Origin: Microvirga sesbaniae
GTDB lineage: Bacteria > Pseudomonadota > Alphaproteobacteria > Rhizobiales > Beijerinckiaceae
DNA: 64,000 nucleotides
Assembly (NCBI RefSeq): GCF_025460805.1
Contig: NZ_JAMXFJ010000010.1
Span: 1 to 64,000, forward strand
Reading direction: 5' to 3'
Shown here: piece after piece, positions 35,039 through 43,127 of the stretch
Position numbering within the stretch: position 1 is the first letter of the stretch
How the letters are laid out: each line of letters starts with the position of its first letter
Translations under genes and position numbers: made by a program
The notes under the pieces: model-generated
The model's input: only the letters and a program-made list of their open reading frames with translations
What the model was told of the DNA's origin: nothing
Database searches by the model: none

Positions 35039-36925
35039 ATGAGAATGAGCGCCCCCTTACGCTGGATTGCCTTCCTGGCGATCCTCATGGTCGGATATGT
35101 CGGCTTCATGTCAGAGGCTTGGGCTGGGAAGTCGCAACTCGGTCCCAAGACGAATTACTCGGCCAGCGACATCGCCAACGCCGTTCGCAACTCCAATCTC
35201 AATCCGAGCCTGCGGCAGTATGCCGACCAGATGGGCAACCTCGGGATGTTCGAATCCTCAGGTAATGCCGGCATCTATAACGGTAGCTGCTGCACAGGCG
35301 TTTTTCAGCTCAACCGCTCCAATTTGGCTGCCGCCGGCTACACGCCCGAGGAATATGCGAACGCAGGCTTAGACGAGCAGGTAAGGGTGTGGGCCAACCT
35401 CACCAACCAAGGAGCCAACACTGCCGTCGTGCGCCAGCTTCAACAAATGGGGACCTTCGACGGCCAGCCGGTCGACGGCGCGATGATCATGGCCTGCATT
35501 CAGCTTGGTACAGGCAACTGTCAAAGGATGGTTCAGTCCGGCAAATGCTCCGGCTTCTCAGACATCAACGGAACCACGATCTGCGCGATGGCTCAGAAGA
35601 TGCGGAACGGAGCCTCTACCCCTACCGAGGTTTCCGACCCGTTCCAGAACATCGCGGAGGGAACCGACACCTCCGATCTGTCCTCTCGCCCGGATCTCCA
35701 GGTTCAGGAATGCTGGGGCTGCGACGGCGTCGCCCGCGTTGTTGAGATCACCGGCCGCATCGGTCCCGCTCTCATCAACAAGTTCGGCACGGAGGCAGCA
35801 AAGCTCATGGGGCTTATCTTCAGCATCGTCTTTGCGCTGCTGATCGCCGGCAGGCTGTTCTGGATCTCCCGGTCGGGCGGATGGAACGACATCTTCTGGC
35901 TGGTAATGCGGTTTACCTTCGTGATCACGCTCATTGGAACCGGATCCGTCTACACCGAAATCGTCCGCCCCTATGTTCTCGTGCCGTCCATGTCTCTCGG
36001 TGGGGAACTCGGAACAAAGCTGGCCAATGTTGGAAACAACGCCTTCAAGAACAACAAATCCACCGGTGTGTGCCGGTATGATCGGATCAGCGGAACCGAT
36101 CAGGAAATCATCCGGGCCGGCGAGAGCGTGATCAAGCTGGTTTGCGCTGTCCATCTGACCGTCAACGAAGCAATCAAGAAAGGTTCGGAACCAGCAAGCA
36201 AAATCGAAACGGCTGACTCCTCAGCAAGGAGCACAATAGTCAGTTTCGCCCTCTCGATCTTCTTCTTCATCGTCTTTGGGCTTTACTGGCTGGCTCTCTT
36301 GCTCTTCGCCTTCCAGATCGTAGAGGCGCTGGTTCGCATGGGCTTTTTCGTGGCCTTCGCTCCCTTCCTTGCGTATGCGTGGGTCTACAAGACCACCCAG
36401 AAGACATTCACCAATGCTCTCCGGAGCTTCTTCTACGGTTCAATTCTGCTCGTCATGTCGGGCCTCCTGTCGGCTATCGTGCTCTTCGTTCTCGCCCAGG
36501 GAATTGAGAAGGCGGGTAATCCGACCGCTATTTCGATCGGCAGCGCACAGGGAATGGGCAACGCCATCTACTTCCTGATCTATTCCTTTGCTACCGCAAC
36601 AATGGCCGCTTCGATTATGCGGGCCGCCCCCAGCCTTGCCGCATCGATATCCAGCTACCAGGGCATGGCCGGCGAAAACTCGTTCGCTGCGGGCGCTGTC
36701 TCGAGCATCATGCATGGAGCCCGTGTGGCGGCCTCTCTGGGCGGCACAGTTGCCCTCGGCGCTGGAGGCCTGGCAGGCAGGGGAGCCGGGTTTGCCGGTC
36801 CCAAGGTCTGGGATTTCCTCAAAGGTGCCGCGAAGAATTCCCTTGGGGGCGCCAAGGGGATTCCGAACATCCCCGGGGCGGCTTCGACCACGCAGACGGT
36901 CAGAGCCTTCTCCGCTGGCCCCTAG
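35039..36925 (+). CDS. virB6: VirB6-like channel protein with N-terminal VirB1-like muramidase domain
   Basis: 628 residues. A signal peptide (cleavage near AWAG, residue 30) leads into a lysozyme-fold region: MGNLGMFESSGN with the candidate catalytic Glu72, then CCTGVFQLNRSNLAAAGYTP, the Glu-Ser-x-Gly-N and G-x-F-Q-L landmarks of transglycosylases. Residues about 240-560 hold a VirB6/TrbL polytopic membrane region with 6-7 helices (for example GLIFSIVFALLIAGRLFWIS and IVSFALSIFFFIVFGLYWLA). The tail is Gly/Ala-rich. Elsewhere these functions are two genes, virB1 and virB6. The gene is about 20 kb away from the rest of the virB cluster and ends at a terminator. Confidence 0.8.
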   Translation: MRMSAPLRWIAFLAILMVGYVGFMSEAWAGKSQLGPKTNYSASDIANAVRNSNLNPSLRQYADQMGNLGMFESSGNAGIYNGSCCTGVFQLNRSNLAAAGYTPEEYANAGLDEQVRVWANLTNQGANTAVVRQLQQMGTFDGQPVDGAMIMACIQLGTGNCQRMVQSGKCSGFSDINGTTICAMAQKMRNGASTPTEVSDPFQNIAEGTDTSDLSSRPDLQVQECWGCDGVARVVEITGRIGPALINKFGTEAAKLMGLIFSIVFALLIAGRLFWISRSGGWNDIFWLVMRFTFVITLIGTGSVYTEIVRPYVLVPSMSLGGELGTKLANVGNNAFKNNKSTGVCRYDRISGTDQEIIRAGESVIKLVCAVHLTVNEAIKKGSEPASKIETADSSARSTIVSFALSIFFFIVFGLYWLALLLFAFQIVEALVRMGFFVAFAPFLAYAWVYKTTQKTFTNALRSFFYGSILLVMSGLLSAIVLFVLAQGIEKAGNPTAISIGSAQGMGNAIYFLIYSFATATMAASIMRAAPSLAASISSYQGMAGENSFAAGAVSSIMHGARVAASLGGTVALGAGGLAGRGAGFAGPKVWDFLKGAAKNSLGGAKGIPNIPGAASTTQTVRAFSAGP

Positions 36926-36949
36926 CCACATCGTTTTATAATCAAGAAG

Positions 36950-36979
36950 AGCCCTCGGCCGGCTGGCGCGAGGGCTTTT
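36950..36979 (+). terminator. Rho-independent terminator after virB6
   Basis: AGCCCTCG (36950-36957) and CGAGGGCT (36969-36976) form the stem, with TTTT at 36976-36979 and a second T tract at 36982. Confidence 0.85.
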
Positions 36980-36994
36980 GATTTTTGAATTAGG

Positions 36995-37024
36995 TTGACA
37001 ACAACAGGCCCGGGAAACTCTTAT
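36995..37024 (+). promoter_or_regulatory. Putative promoter upstream of the gene at 37122
   Basis: TTGACA at 36995-37000 matches the -35 consensus; TCTTAT at 37019-37024 after 18 bases is a fair -10. A small palindrome TCACTGGTGA follows at 37035-37044. The gap of about 200 bases holds no gene. Confidence 0.45.
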
Positions 37025-37121
37025 GGGGCAGAGATCACTGGTGACTGTTTTGAAATGTTATTGCTGATTAGTGAAGTGTGAAAATCGGGACGCTAGAATC
37101 CCCTAAAAGAAAGATCATCAC

Positions 37122-37463
37122 ATGTTCATCTTCGCCATCATCCTCGCTTTCCTCGCGCCGTTCTTCTGGCGTGTTTTCTGGAAGAGCTACGACGAGTTCG
37201 ACGAGCTGGAAGACCGGTTTCTCGCCGGCTTGCCGGAGATCGTCGGACACATCATCGGCGCTCTCGTAGTTGCCGCGCTCCTTGCGCTGGGCCTTTACAA
37301 GTTCGCCGAGTTTTCGATCGAGGCTTCCGCTGGCACCGCAATCACGGTCGCGGCCGTGCTCCTGCGGCTTAATCTCGGCACCTTCGAGAGCCGGATCATC
37401 AGCAGGATCGTCGCTTCGGTCCATGGCGGAGTGATGGCCCTTAAGGCTCGGAGCATCCGGTAG
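37122..37463 (+). CDS. Small membrane protein
   Basis: 113 residues. One hydrophobic N-terminal segment (MFIFAIILAFLAPFFWRVFW) is followed by an acidic stretch (SYDEFDELEDRF) and two further helices (IVGHIIGALVVAALLALGLY and SAGTAITVAAVLLRL). No family recognised. It has its own putative promoter and is bounded by the bidirectional terminator at 37476, so it is a single-gene transcript. Entry-exclusion proteins of conjugative plasmids have similar size and topology, but nothing specific supports that. Confidence 0.55.
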   Translation: MFIFAIILAFLAPFFWRVFWKSYDEFDELEDRFLAGLPEIVGHIIGALVVAALLALGLYKFAEFSIEASAGTAITVAAVLLRLNLGTFESRIISRIVASVHGGVMALKARSIR

Positions 37464-37475
37464 TATGACCAAAAC

Positions 37476-37506
37476 AAAGGGGGCGGCCCGCCGGCCGCCC
37501 CCTTTT
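37476..37506. terminator. Bidirectional terminator between convergent genes
   Basis: AAAGGGGGCGGCC (37476-37488) pairs with GGCCGCCCCCTTT (37493-37505). The T tract on one side and A tract on the other suit both the plus-strand gene ending at 37463 and the minus-strand gene ending at 37508. Confidence 0.9.
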
Positions 37507-37507
37507 C

Positions 37508-37807
37508 TTATTCGCCCTTCGTGTCCTCGTCTGGCCCCCTAGGTCGCCTCGGTTGTGCGTGGCGTACCAGCCCAACCAGTCTTCTGCGGGCCTCAGGCTC
37601 CCGCGCTTGCCAGCACAGCAAGCCAATCAGCCCGAACAGAACTACGACTGAAAGGCCTAAAACAACTCTGATCACCAACTCGCCCCCGGTTGACGTCAAG
37701 AACGTGAGGCTCAGGTATCCCACCACCCCGATTACGCCCAACAGGGCCAGTTCAGCGCGGCGGCGGTATTTTCTGTCCCGGGTGCCGGAGGACTCGAACC
37801 AGCTCAT
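37508..37807 (-). CDS. Small membrane protein
   Basis: 99 residues on the minus strand. A basic N-terminus (RDRKYRRRAELA) is followed by two membrane helices (LLGVIGVVGYLSLTFLTS and VIRVVLGLSVVVLFGLIGLL) and a basic, proline-containing tail (ARRRLVGLVRHAQPRRPRGP). No family recognised. Its start is four bases after the stop of the upstream minus-strand gene, so the two are probably co-transcribed. Confidence 0.55.
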   Translation of the reverse strand: MSWFESSGTRDRKYRRRAELALLGVIGVVGYLSLTFLTSTGGELVIRVVLGLSVVVLFGLIGLLCWQAREPEARRRLVGLVRHAQPRRPRGPDEDTKGE

Positions 37808-37810
37808 GGC

Positions 37811-38128
37811 TTAGGCCCTATGGGTCCGAGAGGTTTCCTCCTCGAGGAGCTTTCGCTCGACATACTGGCAGAGGCTCGGGTAGGTCACCAGAAATCCATC
37901 ACCCGTGGGCTCCTCACGGCGACAGAGAGCAGGCTTTAGGTTCTGATAGTCTGCCACAGAGCCCCAACACGCGAGGATATAGTCATAGATCCGCCCCTGC
38001 TGGATTTCGCGCTCCGAGATCTCGAAGTGGTGGATGAAAGGGGCGCCGTCAGAGTTCCTGAGGAAAATCACGCTGCACTTGGTTTTCGGCTCATCCTGGA
38101 CGGCTCTAATTTTGGCTACGGCGTTCAT
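37811..38128 (-). CDS. Hypothetical protein
   Basis: 105 residues from an ATG with GGAG 11 bases upstream; a TTG at 38176 would add 16 residues. The sequence is soluble: CSVIFLRNSDGAPFIHHFEI, then a helical segment QQGRIYDYILACWGSVADYQ and a final YPSLCQYVERKLLEEE. No family recognised. The inverted repeat at 38181-38196 lies in its upstream region, shared with the divergent gene at 38278. Confidence 0.5.
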   Translation of the reverse strand: MNAVAKIRAVQDEPKTKCSVIFLRNSDGAPFIHHFEISEREIQQGRIYDYILACWGSVADYQNLKPALCRREEPTGDGFLVTYPSLCQYVERKLLEEETSRTHRA

Positions 38129-38180
38129 CAGCGACAAGGCTCCATGGGAAAGTTTCGACAACTTGGCGGAACTCAACTTC

Positions 38181-38196
38181 GCAAATCAAGATTTGC
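38181..38196. promoter_or_regulatory. Perfect inverted repeat in a divergent promoter region
   Basis: GCAAATC-AA-GATTTGC, 16 bases, between the minus-strand gene starting near 38128 and the plus-strand gene at 38278. The half-site GATTTGC recurs near 23452, 30853 and 60251, suggesting one regulator. Confidence 0.5.
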
Positions 38197-38277
38197 AATG
38201 CGTTGGAAGGTCGGTATAACTCTTACCATAAAGGTCGGGTTATAAGCACACATAAAAACCCAAAAGGGTTGGTTCCC

Positions 38278-38673
38278 ATGCGCGGCACACCATTTGCGAT
38301 TGCCAACAGCTTCAAGAGCGCCTCGCTCGCTTTCATCTTCCTGGTTGAGATCGCTGCCCCGTACTTGCCTGACTTCGCGGCAAGATACGTGGTCGGCACG
38401 CTTCTCCCGATCAACGAGCGTTATCCCATTCTCCTTGTTCTTGTCGTGATCCTTGCAGCCCTCTTCATCGCAGCCTCCATGAAGGAAGTTCGCTATTGGA
38501 TGAGGTTCGTCTTCAACGGACTTGTCACGCTGACCGTGATCACTGCACCGATCGTGGTGCTCGCCCGCTTTGTCCCTCTCACTGTTGCTGTTGCCGTCGT
38601 AACGGTATTCTGCCTTCTGACTGGGCTTATCATCACCTTCCTCACACCCCGGTCAGATAGCCGACTCGCCTGA
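38278..38673 (+). CDS. Small polytopic membrane protein
   Basis: 131 residues from the ATG preceded by AAGGGTTGG. Four hydrophobic segments are visible: SLAFIFLVEIAAPYLP, ILLVLVVILAALFIAA, LVTLTVITAPIVVLARF and TVAVAVVTVFCLLTGLIITF, with a short charged loop SMKEVRYWMR between the second and third. No family recognised. It sits 40 bases before the RecD2-like helicase gene and could share its transcript. Confidence 0.55.
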   Translation: MRGTPFAIANSFKSASLAFIFLVEIAAPYLPDFAARYVVGTLLPINERYPILLVLVVILAALFIAASMKEVRYWMRFVFNGLVTLTVITAPIVVLARFVPLTVAVAVVTVFCLLTGLIITFLTPRSDSRLA

Positions 38674-38713
38674 CGCAGGTCGGCTTCAACACAAGATCTA
38701 GCTCAGGACTGAA

Positions 38714-40480
38714 ATGCACATCAGGCTGTCACGCGCTGATATCGACCGCTATTGCCAAGACACCAGAGATTACGAAGACCTCGACCAGCCGGAGCTTTGG
38801 CTGTCCCGTAAAGCCCGGAAGATCTTGTTCCATGCTTGTGGAATAAGCCCGAAGCTGCAGGACACATTGGAAGCCTACTATGGTGGGCGGCTCCCGTTCG
38901 TCTTGGCAACCGACCCATTCCGCCTTTACGCGGAGATCGACGCCGTCTCCTTCGACAAGGCCGCTCGTCTTTGGCGGAGAACCGCGGAAAGCGCAGACCG
39001 GCGCTGCATGCTCCGAGCCGCAATCCTCGAAGCGTTCGATCACTTCGAGCGGGCCGGCCACACCTTCGCTGACAGCCAGACGATTCTTGACCGGATGGCG
39101 ACGACGTCCGGCGCATCCATGCAGGAGATCGAGTGGGCGTGGCGCCAAGCCCTTGAAACTGGCCTTATCGTAGAGCTAAGCCTGCATGGTATCCGGCGAG
39201 CGATGCTCAATCGGGTGTTCTATGAGGAAGCAACCATAGCGAGTGAGGTCAAGCAGCGGCTTGGAACGATACCCTTCTCGGTCACGGCTGCGGATGTAAT
39301 CCGCCACGCTACGCGTCTGGGTATCCCGCAGATCGACGACAGCCAGGTCAAGGCCGTCATAGCCGCCTGCACTCACCGTACCACGATCATCTCCGGCGGA
39401 CCGGGAACCGGGAAGACGACCATCATCAAGATCATTGCATCGATCCTGATGGAGGCAGACCAAGCCCTTGTCCCTCTATGCCTCTCCCTTCCCGCCCGGA
39501 TCGCCAGGACGATCCACGAGAAAACCGGTTTGGCCGCAGACACGCTCCACAACCGGCTCGAGTACATCGATGGCACGTTTGGACGAAACAAAGACAACCC
39601 ACTCGATGAAGGGCTCATCTTCTTGGAGGAGGCCTTCATGGTCGGGAACTCCCTCGTCCTTGCCCTCCTCCGTGCGCTGCGCCCATCGGCGAGGCTCGTT
39701 ATCATTGGCGATGCGGAGCAAATCGCACCGATTGGCCGAGGCAAACCGATTGAAGCCCTCCTTGCTTCGGGGGCGGTCCCCTCCGTCATCCTAAACACGA
39801 ATCATCGCTCGGGAGCAGGATCTACGATCCCCAGCTCAGGTAAGCGGGTCATGAAGGGGCTTATGCCCATGGTCGGCCCCGACATCCTCTATACCCAGAC
39901 GATAGGGCCCAAGGACACGCTGTTGGCTGTGACCAAGGCCTGGCACGCGGCCAAAAACGCAGTGGGCGTAGACAATGTCCAGGTGCTCACCGCCCGTCAT
40001 GAAGGCCCAGTTGGGACAAAGGCGATCAATGACGCTATCACCGGCCGGAGGGAATTCGCCGTCGGGGACCGGGTCATGCAGCTAAAGAACGATCGTGATC
40101 AGGACTTCTTCAATGGTGAAACCGGAACTATCGCGGACATCAGTGAAGGCACCATAAGTGTGGTAACCGATGCAGGAGTTGTGGCCGAATTCGACCTTAG
40201 GGCCACAGGCACCCTGTCCAAGGCCTACTGCATCACCTTCCACAAGTCGCAAGGCTTAGAATTCCATACCTCTATCGTTGTTGCGGATCCGGGCAATGCG
40301 AACATGCTTGACCGCAATATGCTCAACGTCGGGATCACCCGAGCGCGCCAAAAGTGCGTCATCATCGATGAACGAAACCAGTTGCGCGTCGCCCTGTCCA
40401 AGTCATCCAGCGCCAAACGCCGGACGCTTCTCGCGCCCCTTATGGCGACCTCTCCTCAGGTTCACCGTCTCGGAACCTGA
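38714..40480 (+). CDS. RecD2-like superfamily 1B DNA helicase
   Basis: 588 residues. The N-terminal 200 residues contain helix-hairpin-helix-like and winged-helix-like regions (FHACGISPKLQDTLEAYYGG, FSVTAADVIRHATRLGIP). The motor has Walker A GGPGTGKTT (228-236), a motif Ia-like LCLSLPARIARTIHEKTG, Walker B LIFLEEAFMV, motif III LVIIGDAEQIAPIGRGKP, motif V/VI AYCITFHKSQGLEFHTSIVV and NVGITRARQKCVII, and a SH3-like VGDRVMQLKNDRDQDFFNGE. This is the RecD2/TraI-helicase layout without any relaxase domain. It is a 5'-3' helicase candidate for transfer or repair. Walker B has Glu-Glu in place of Asp-Glu. Confidence 0.88.
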   Translation: MHIRLSRADIDRYCQDTRDYEDLDQPELWLSRKARKILFHACGISPKLQDTLEAYYGGRLPFVLATDPFRLYAEIDAVSFDKAARLWRRTAESADRRCMLRAAILEAFDHFERAGHTFADSQTILDRMATTSGASMQEIEWAWRQALETGLIVELSLHGIRRAMLNRVFYEEATIASEVKQRLGTIPFSVTAADVIRHATRLGIPQIDDSQVKAVIAACTHRTTIISGGPGTGKTTIIKIIASILMEADQALVPLCLSLPARIARTIHEKTGLAADTLHNRLEYIDGTFGRNKDNPLDEGLIFLEEAFMVGNSLVLALLRALRPSARLVIIGDAEQIAPIGRGKPIEALLASGAVPSVILNTNHRSGAGSTIPSSGKRVMKGLMPMVGPDILYTQTIGPKDTLLAVTKAWHAAKNAVGVDNVQVLTARHEGPVGTKAINDAITGRREFAVGDRVMQLKNDRDQDFFNGETGTIADISEGTISVVTDAGVVAEFDLRATGTLSKAYCITFHKSQGLEFHTSIVVADPGNANMLDRNMLNVGITRARQKCVIIDERNQLRVALSKSSSAKRRTLLAPLMATSPQVHRLGT

Positions 40481-40482
40481 TG

Positions 40483-40508
40483 TTTAATTCGGATTTCTGT
40501 GGTATATA
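40483..40508 (+). promoter_or_regulatory. Putative promoter TTTAATTCGGA/TATATA
   Basis: TTTAATTCGGA (40483-40493) followed after 9 bases by TATATA (40503-40508), 30 bases before the start at 40538. The same 11-base word occurs at 60225. Confidence 0.5.
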
Positions 40509-40537
40509 GCGGCCTCCAGTGACTAGGAGCGCCTGCG

Positions 40538-41107
40538 ATGGACGATGACAGCCTCGAAGACCAGATCAACCAGACCAGGCACAATCTCCCTGTGCGGCTT
40601 TCCGAAATCTATGGTGACTGGTCCCATGGCTGGACTACTGGACCAAGCCTTCGAACGGCGACAGTGGAGGCCGCAGGCGACGACAAGTCCAAGGAAGCGC
40701 GCGACAAGCCCGAGGTAAACGATCGTCAACGGGAGCAGTCGCGCCCGAACCACACCCTTGCGAACCAGGCGCGCAAGGTCGGAAGGTCTTTGAAGAATGC
40801 GGCGCTCTCTGCAAATGACCCTGGGCGCGAAAACCTGAACTCCGCTTCCCAGGAACTGAACACGGAAGCTGCGGATATCGCCTTTGCAGGAACTGCTGGG
40901 CTCATCCGAGGGCTGAAGGCGGGATACGCCTCGCACAAGAAGCATGCGGAAAGGTCCCAAAAGGGAAAGGAGGGCGAGATTGTCTCCGCCGATCCCGCAG
41001 CAATCGACGCCTTCATCGCGAGTTTGCCCCCTCCGCCAAAAGCAATCGCTCCGCCCCTTAGGCAGCTTCCCGCTCCGGGCCGCTACTCCGGAGCCGAAAG
41101 GGATTGA
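40538..41107 (+). CDS. Hypothetical charged protein
   Basis: 189 residues, start preceded by AGGAG. Very hydrophilic with low-complexity charged regions (EAAGDDKSKEARDKPEVNDR), a possible helix with Ala/Gly (IAFAGTAGLIRGLKAGYASH), a basic stretch and a proline-rich end (SLPPPPKAIAPPLRQLPAPG). Probably largely disordered and cytoplasmic. No family recognised. It abuts the next gene, whose start lies two bases past this stop, so both belong to one transcript driven by the promoter at 40483. Confidence 0.5.
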   Translation: MDDDSLEDQINQTRHNLPVRLSEIYGDWSHGWTTGPSLRTATVEAAGDDKSKEARDKPEVNDRQREQSRPNHTLANQARKVGRSLKNAALSANDPGRENLNSASQELNTEAADIAFAGTAGLIRGLKAGYASHKKHAERSQKGKEGEIVSADPAAIDAFIASLPPPPKAIAPPLRQLPAPGRYSGAERD

Positions 41108-41109
41108 TC

Positions 41110-41712
41110 ATGCTGATGGATCGCCAAACTGTTTCAGATGCTGCTCTTGGACTTGTCTCCCAGGGCGTAGGGTCAGCCACGGATTGGGCTGCCGACAAAA
41201 TCTCATCAAAGGTTGCCGCTCGCTTTGCCGCAAAAGCCGGTTCACGAATGATCCCGGGGATCGGAACCGCTCTCTTGGCCTACGATGCCGTTGACCTTGG
41301 CCTCTATGCGATCACCGGGAAGTCTCTGTCCGACCGTATCGGCGAGACTTCCGTCGGCCAGACAATCGGCTCAGCCGTCTCCAGTGCCGGAACAAGCATC
41401 TTCGGCGCAGCCGGAAAGCTCTTCGACAACATGGGATTCGCTTCGGCCGGCAACTATGTCCGTCAGGAGGCCTCCTCCTATTTCTTTGGAGCGGAGGTTC
41501 CAAATCCATCTCCAGCTGGACGCGCAGCAGCCGTCTCTCAGGATAAGGCTCAGGTAAACGTCCTCAAGGACTATCTCCCGTTCGGCACAAAGCAAAATCC
41601 CCGGAGCGTCATCGATCAGGCTCTCAAATTGTTCGGATCGGCAGAGCGCATGGATGATTCATCTATGCCTGCACTCGGCAGAAGGAGAGGTCGAGACTTC
41701 GGTCTCGAATAG
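41110..41712 (+). CDS. Hypothetical glycine-zipper-containing protein
   Basis: 200 residues from the ATG at 41110 (a TTG at 41104 overlaps the previous stop). The region AARFAAKAGSRMIPGIGTAL with the following LAYDAVDLGLYAITG is a small Gly/Ala-rich hydrophobic helix pair of the kind found in pore-forming or polymorphic-toxin translocation segments, and TIGSAVSSAGTSIFGAAGKL adds a second glycine-zipper helix. The C-terminus is basic. No toxin domain or immunity gene was identified, so this is a description and not a function. It is in one transcript with the upstream charged protein and the gene at 41732. Confidence 0.5.
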   Translation: MLMDRQTVSDAALGLVSQGVGSATDWAADKISSKVAARFAAKAGSRMIPGIGTALLAYDAVDLGLYAITGKSLSDRIGETSVGQTIGSAVSSAGTSIFGAAGKLFDNMGFASAGNYVRQEASSYFFGAEVPNPSPAGRAAAVSQDKAQVNVLKDYLPFGTKQNPRSVIDQALKLFGSAERMDDSSMPALGRRRGRDFGLE

Positions 41713-41731
41713 ACGAGGTCCAGGGGCACAA

Positions 41732-42463
41732 ATGACAGAGGATGTGCTCTCGATGATGAACTATCTCTCCCCTCCCCAAGATGGCCGGTCCCAGCCGGCC
41801 ATTTTCGTTGATAGGCCCACCTCAGTCTTCTTGGGTGAGAAACGGGCCACGAAGGATAACGGCGACGGACTGTTCTCGTTTACCGTTGCGGTTCGGCCGG
41901 CTGACATTCCCGACGACCTGAAGTTCGCTCCCGCACGCAGCAACTTTAGGCTCGCCGTCGCGGTGATCACTGATACTGGTCCGCTCATGGGCGCAACGAA
42001 AGCCCAGCGGCTGCCAATCAGTGATCTCGGAAACGGTTTGGTCTCCCTTGCGTTCGCAGTTCTTCCGAATTCTCTTGCCAACGAGATCCTCTATTCGAAA
42101 AGAGGAACGCAAATCAGGATATCAGCCCAGCCCGATCCGACCGACGACGTCGACCATACTGGTTACGCCCCTGAACAGCGCCGGAAAACAATGCAGAGGA
42201 TTGTTCTCCTCTGCAAAGAGGACGAGTTTCGCCACTGGCTTGGGAAGCACCACGACCCGGCCGGCCTGATTGAGAAAGCCTCCCGCTCACCAGACCTGTC
42301 CGAGCAGGCCGCGGCGGAAGCCATCCTGAGGAGAATAGGCGCTCATAGCCGAGCCGAAATCCTGAGAAATGCCATCGTTTGTGAACGTGCCGAATTGTTA
42401 ATTCGCCTTTGGAGAGAAACCCGCTTCGATCCTATCCCAATTTCCTTTGGCATAGCGGCCTGA
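41732..42463 (+). CDS. Hypothetical protein
   Basis: 243 residues from the ATG after AGGGG. The N-terminal half looks beta-rich (LFSFTVAVRPADIPDDLKFA, FRLAVAVITDTGPLMGATKA) and the C-terminal half helical (FRHWLGKHHDPAGLIEKASR, QAAAEAILRRIGAHSRAEIL). No signal or membrane parts and no family recognised. It follows the glycine-zipper protein by 19 bases and probably belongs to its operon. Confidence 0.55.
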   Translation: MTEDVLSMMNYLSPPQDGRSQPAIFVDRPTSVFLGEKRATKDNGDGLFSFTVAVRPADIPDDLKFAPARSNFRLAVAVITDTGPLMGATKAQRLPISDLGNGLVSLAFAVLPNSLANEILYSKRGTQIRISAQPDPTDDVDHTGYAPEQRRKTMQRIVLLCKEDEFRHWLGKHHDPAGLIEKASRSPDLSEQAAAEAILRRIGAHSRAEILRNAIVCERAELLIRLWRETRFDPIPISFGIAA

Positions 42464-42540
42464 TCCGGCCTGCAAACGCTTGAATTGTTGCGCGTAAAAG
42501 TTCATTTTTGACATCAACGATTTACGATTTGAGTTTGTTG

Positions 42541-43008
42541 ATGGCTGACGACGCCGAACTGAAAAAGTTAATATCAGGCGCAGCCGAGAAGGTGCTGGAG
42601 CTTGTGCAGAATAAGCATGAGCTGCAGCATACGATGCTGATGCTTGATCCCCAGGACGTGATCCGCTCGATCAGCGTTGCATCTGACCTCGTTGAGGAGA
42701 TCACCTCCAGCTGTGACGATGAGGATACCGTCAACGAGTACCTCCGCGACAGCTACGCATCGATCCTGCGGGTTCACAAGGCAACGTCCTATGCCATAGT
42801 GACACCGGCATACTTCGAGGACCCGAAAACCAGCGCCAGCGAGCTCGTTGTCGTTCTCGGTGCCTATACGGATAGCAGCAGCGTTACTGGTTACTTCCCA
42901 GTCAGGCAGGAAGGCTCCACTCATAAGGTCGAGCCGTTTGTCGCTGATGCCGAAGTGGAGAAGATCTTCCATTTCAAAGGTCTTCTCGCGCCCATCACGG
43001 TTCACTGA
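42541..43008 (+). CDS. Hypothetical protein
   Basis: 155 residues from the ATG at 42541 (a TTG at 42508 would extend it by 11). An N-terminal helical half (AELKKLISGAAEKVLELVQN) and a beta-rich C-terminal half (SELVVVLGAYTDSSSVTGYF) make a small soluble protein. No family recognised. The 77 bases upstream are AT-richer than their surroundings and could hold a promoter. It is followed after 7 bases by a tiny open frame and then the uracil-DNA glycosylase-like gene. Confidence 0.55.
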   Translation: MADDAELKKLISGAAEKVLELVQNKHELQHTMLMLDPQDVIRSISVASDLVEEITSSCDDEDTVNEYLRDSYASILRVHKATSYAIVTPAYFEDPKTSASELVVVLGAYTDSSSVTGYFPVRQEGSTHKVEPFVADAEVEKIFHFKGLLAPITVH

Positions 43009-43015
43009 ATTAGCC

Positions 43016-43123
43016 ATGGCAACCAGTAAGCCAGATTGGTGGCAAACCCCAAAACCAGACACTCTGAGATCACCTGTGAACGGGCTAAAACTCAAGCCCG
43101 AACCCAGATGGCAGGACCAATAA
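43016..43123 (+). CDS. Possible 35-residue open frame before the glycosylase gene
   Basis: MATSKPDWWQTPKPDTLRSP and 15 further residues, ending 4 bases before the next start. It has no ribosome binding site and contains the AAACCCCAAAA word at 43044-43054, so it may be a leader region and not a gene. Confidence 0.25.
   Translation: MATSKPDWWQTPKPDTLRSPVNGLKLKPEPRWQDQ
43044..43054 (+). repeat. AAACCCCAAAA word, exact copy 2
   Basis: Exact 11-base copy, 73 bases before the uracil-DNA glycosylase-like start at 43128. Confidence 0.65.
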
Positions 43124-43127
43124 AGCC

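Noticed and set aside
38714..40480. The RecD2-like helicase as a TraA-type relaxase
   Set aside because: It has all helicase motifs but no MobA/MobL three-histidine nicking domain at the N-terminus.
41110..41712. Colicin-like or polymorphic toxin from the glycine-zipper helices
   Set aside because: No catalytic toxin domain, immunity gene or secretion signal was seen; hydrophobic Gly/Ala helices alone are not sufficient.
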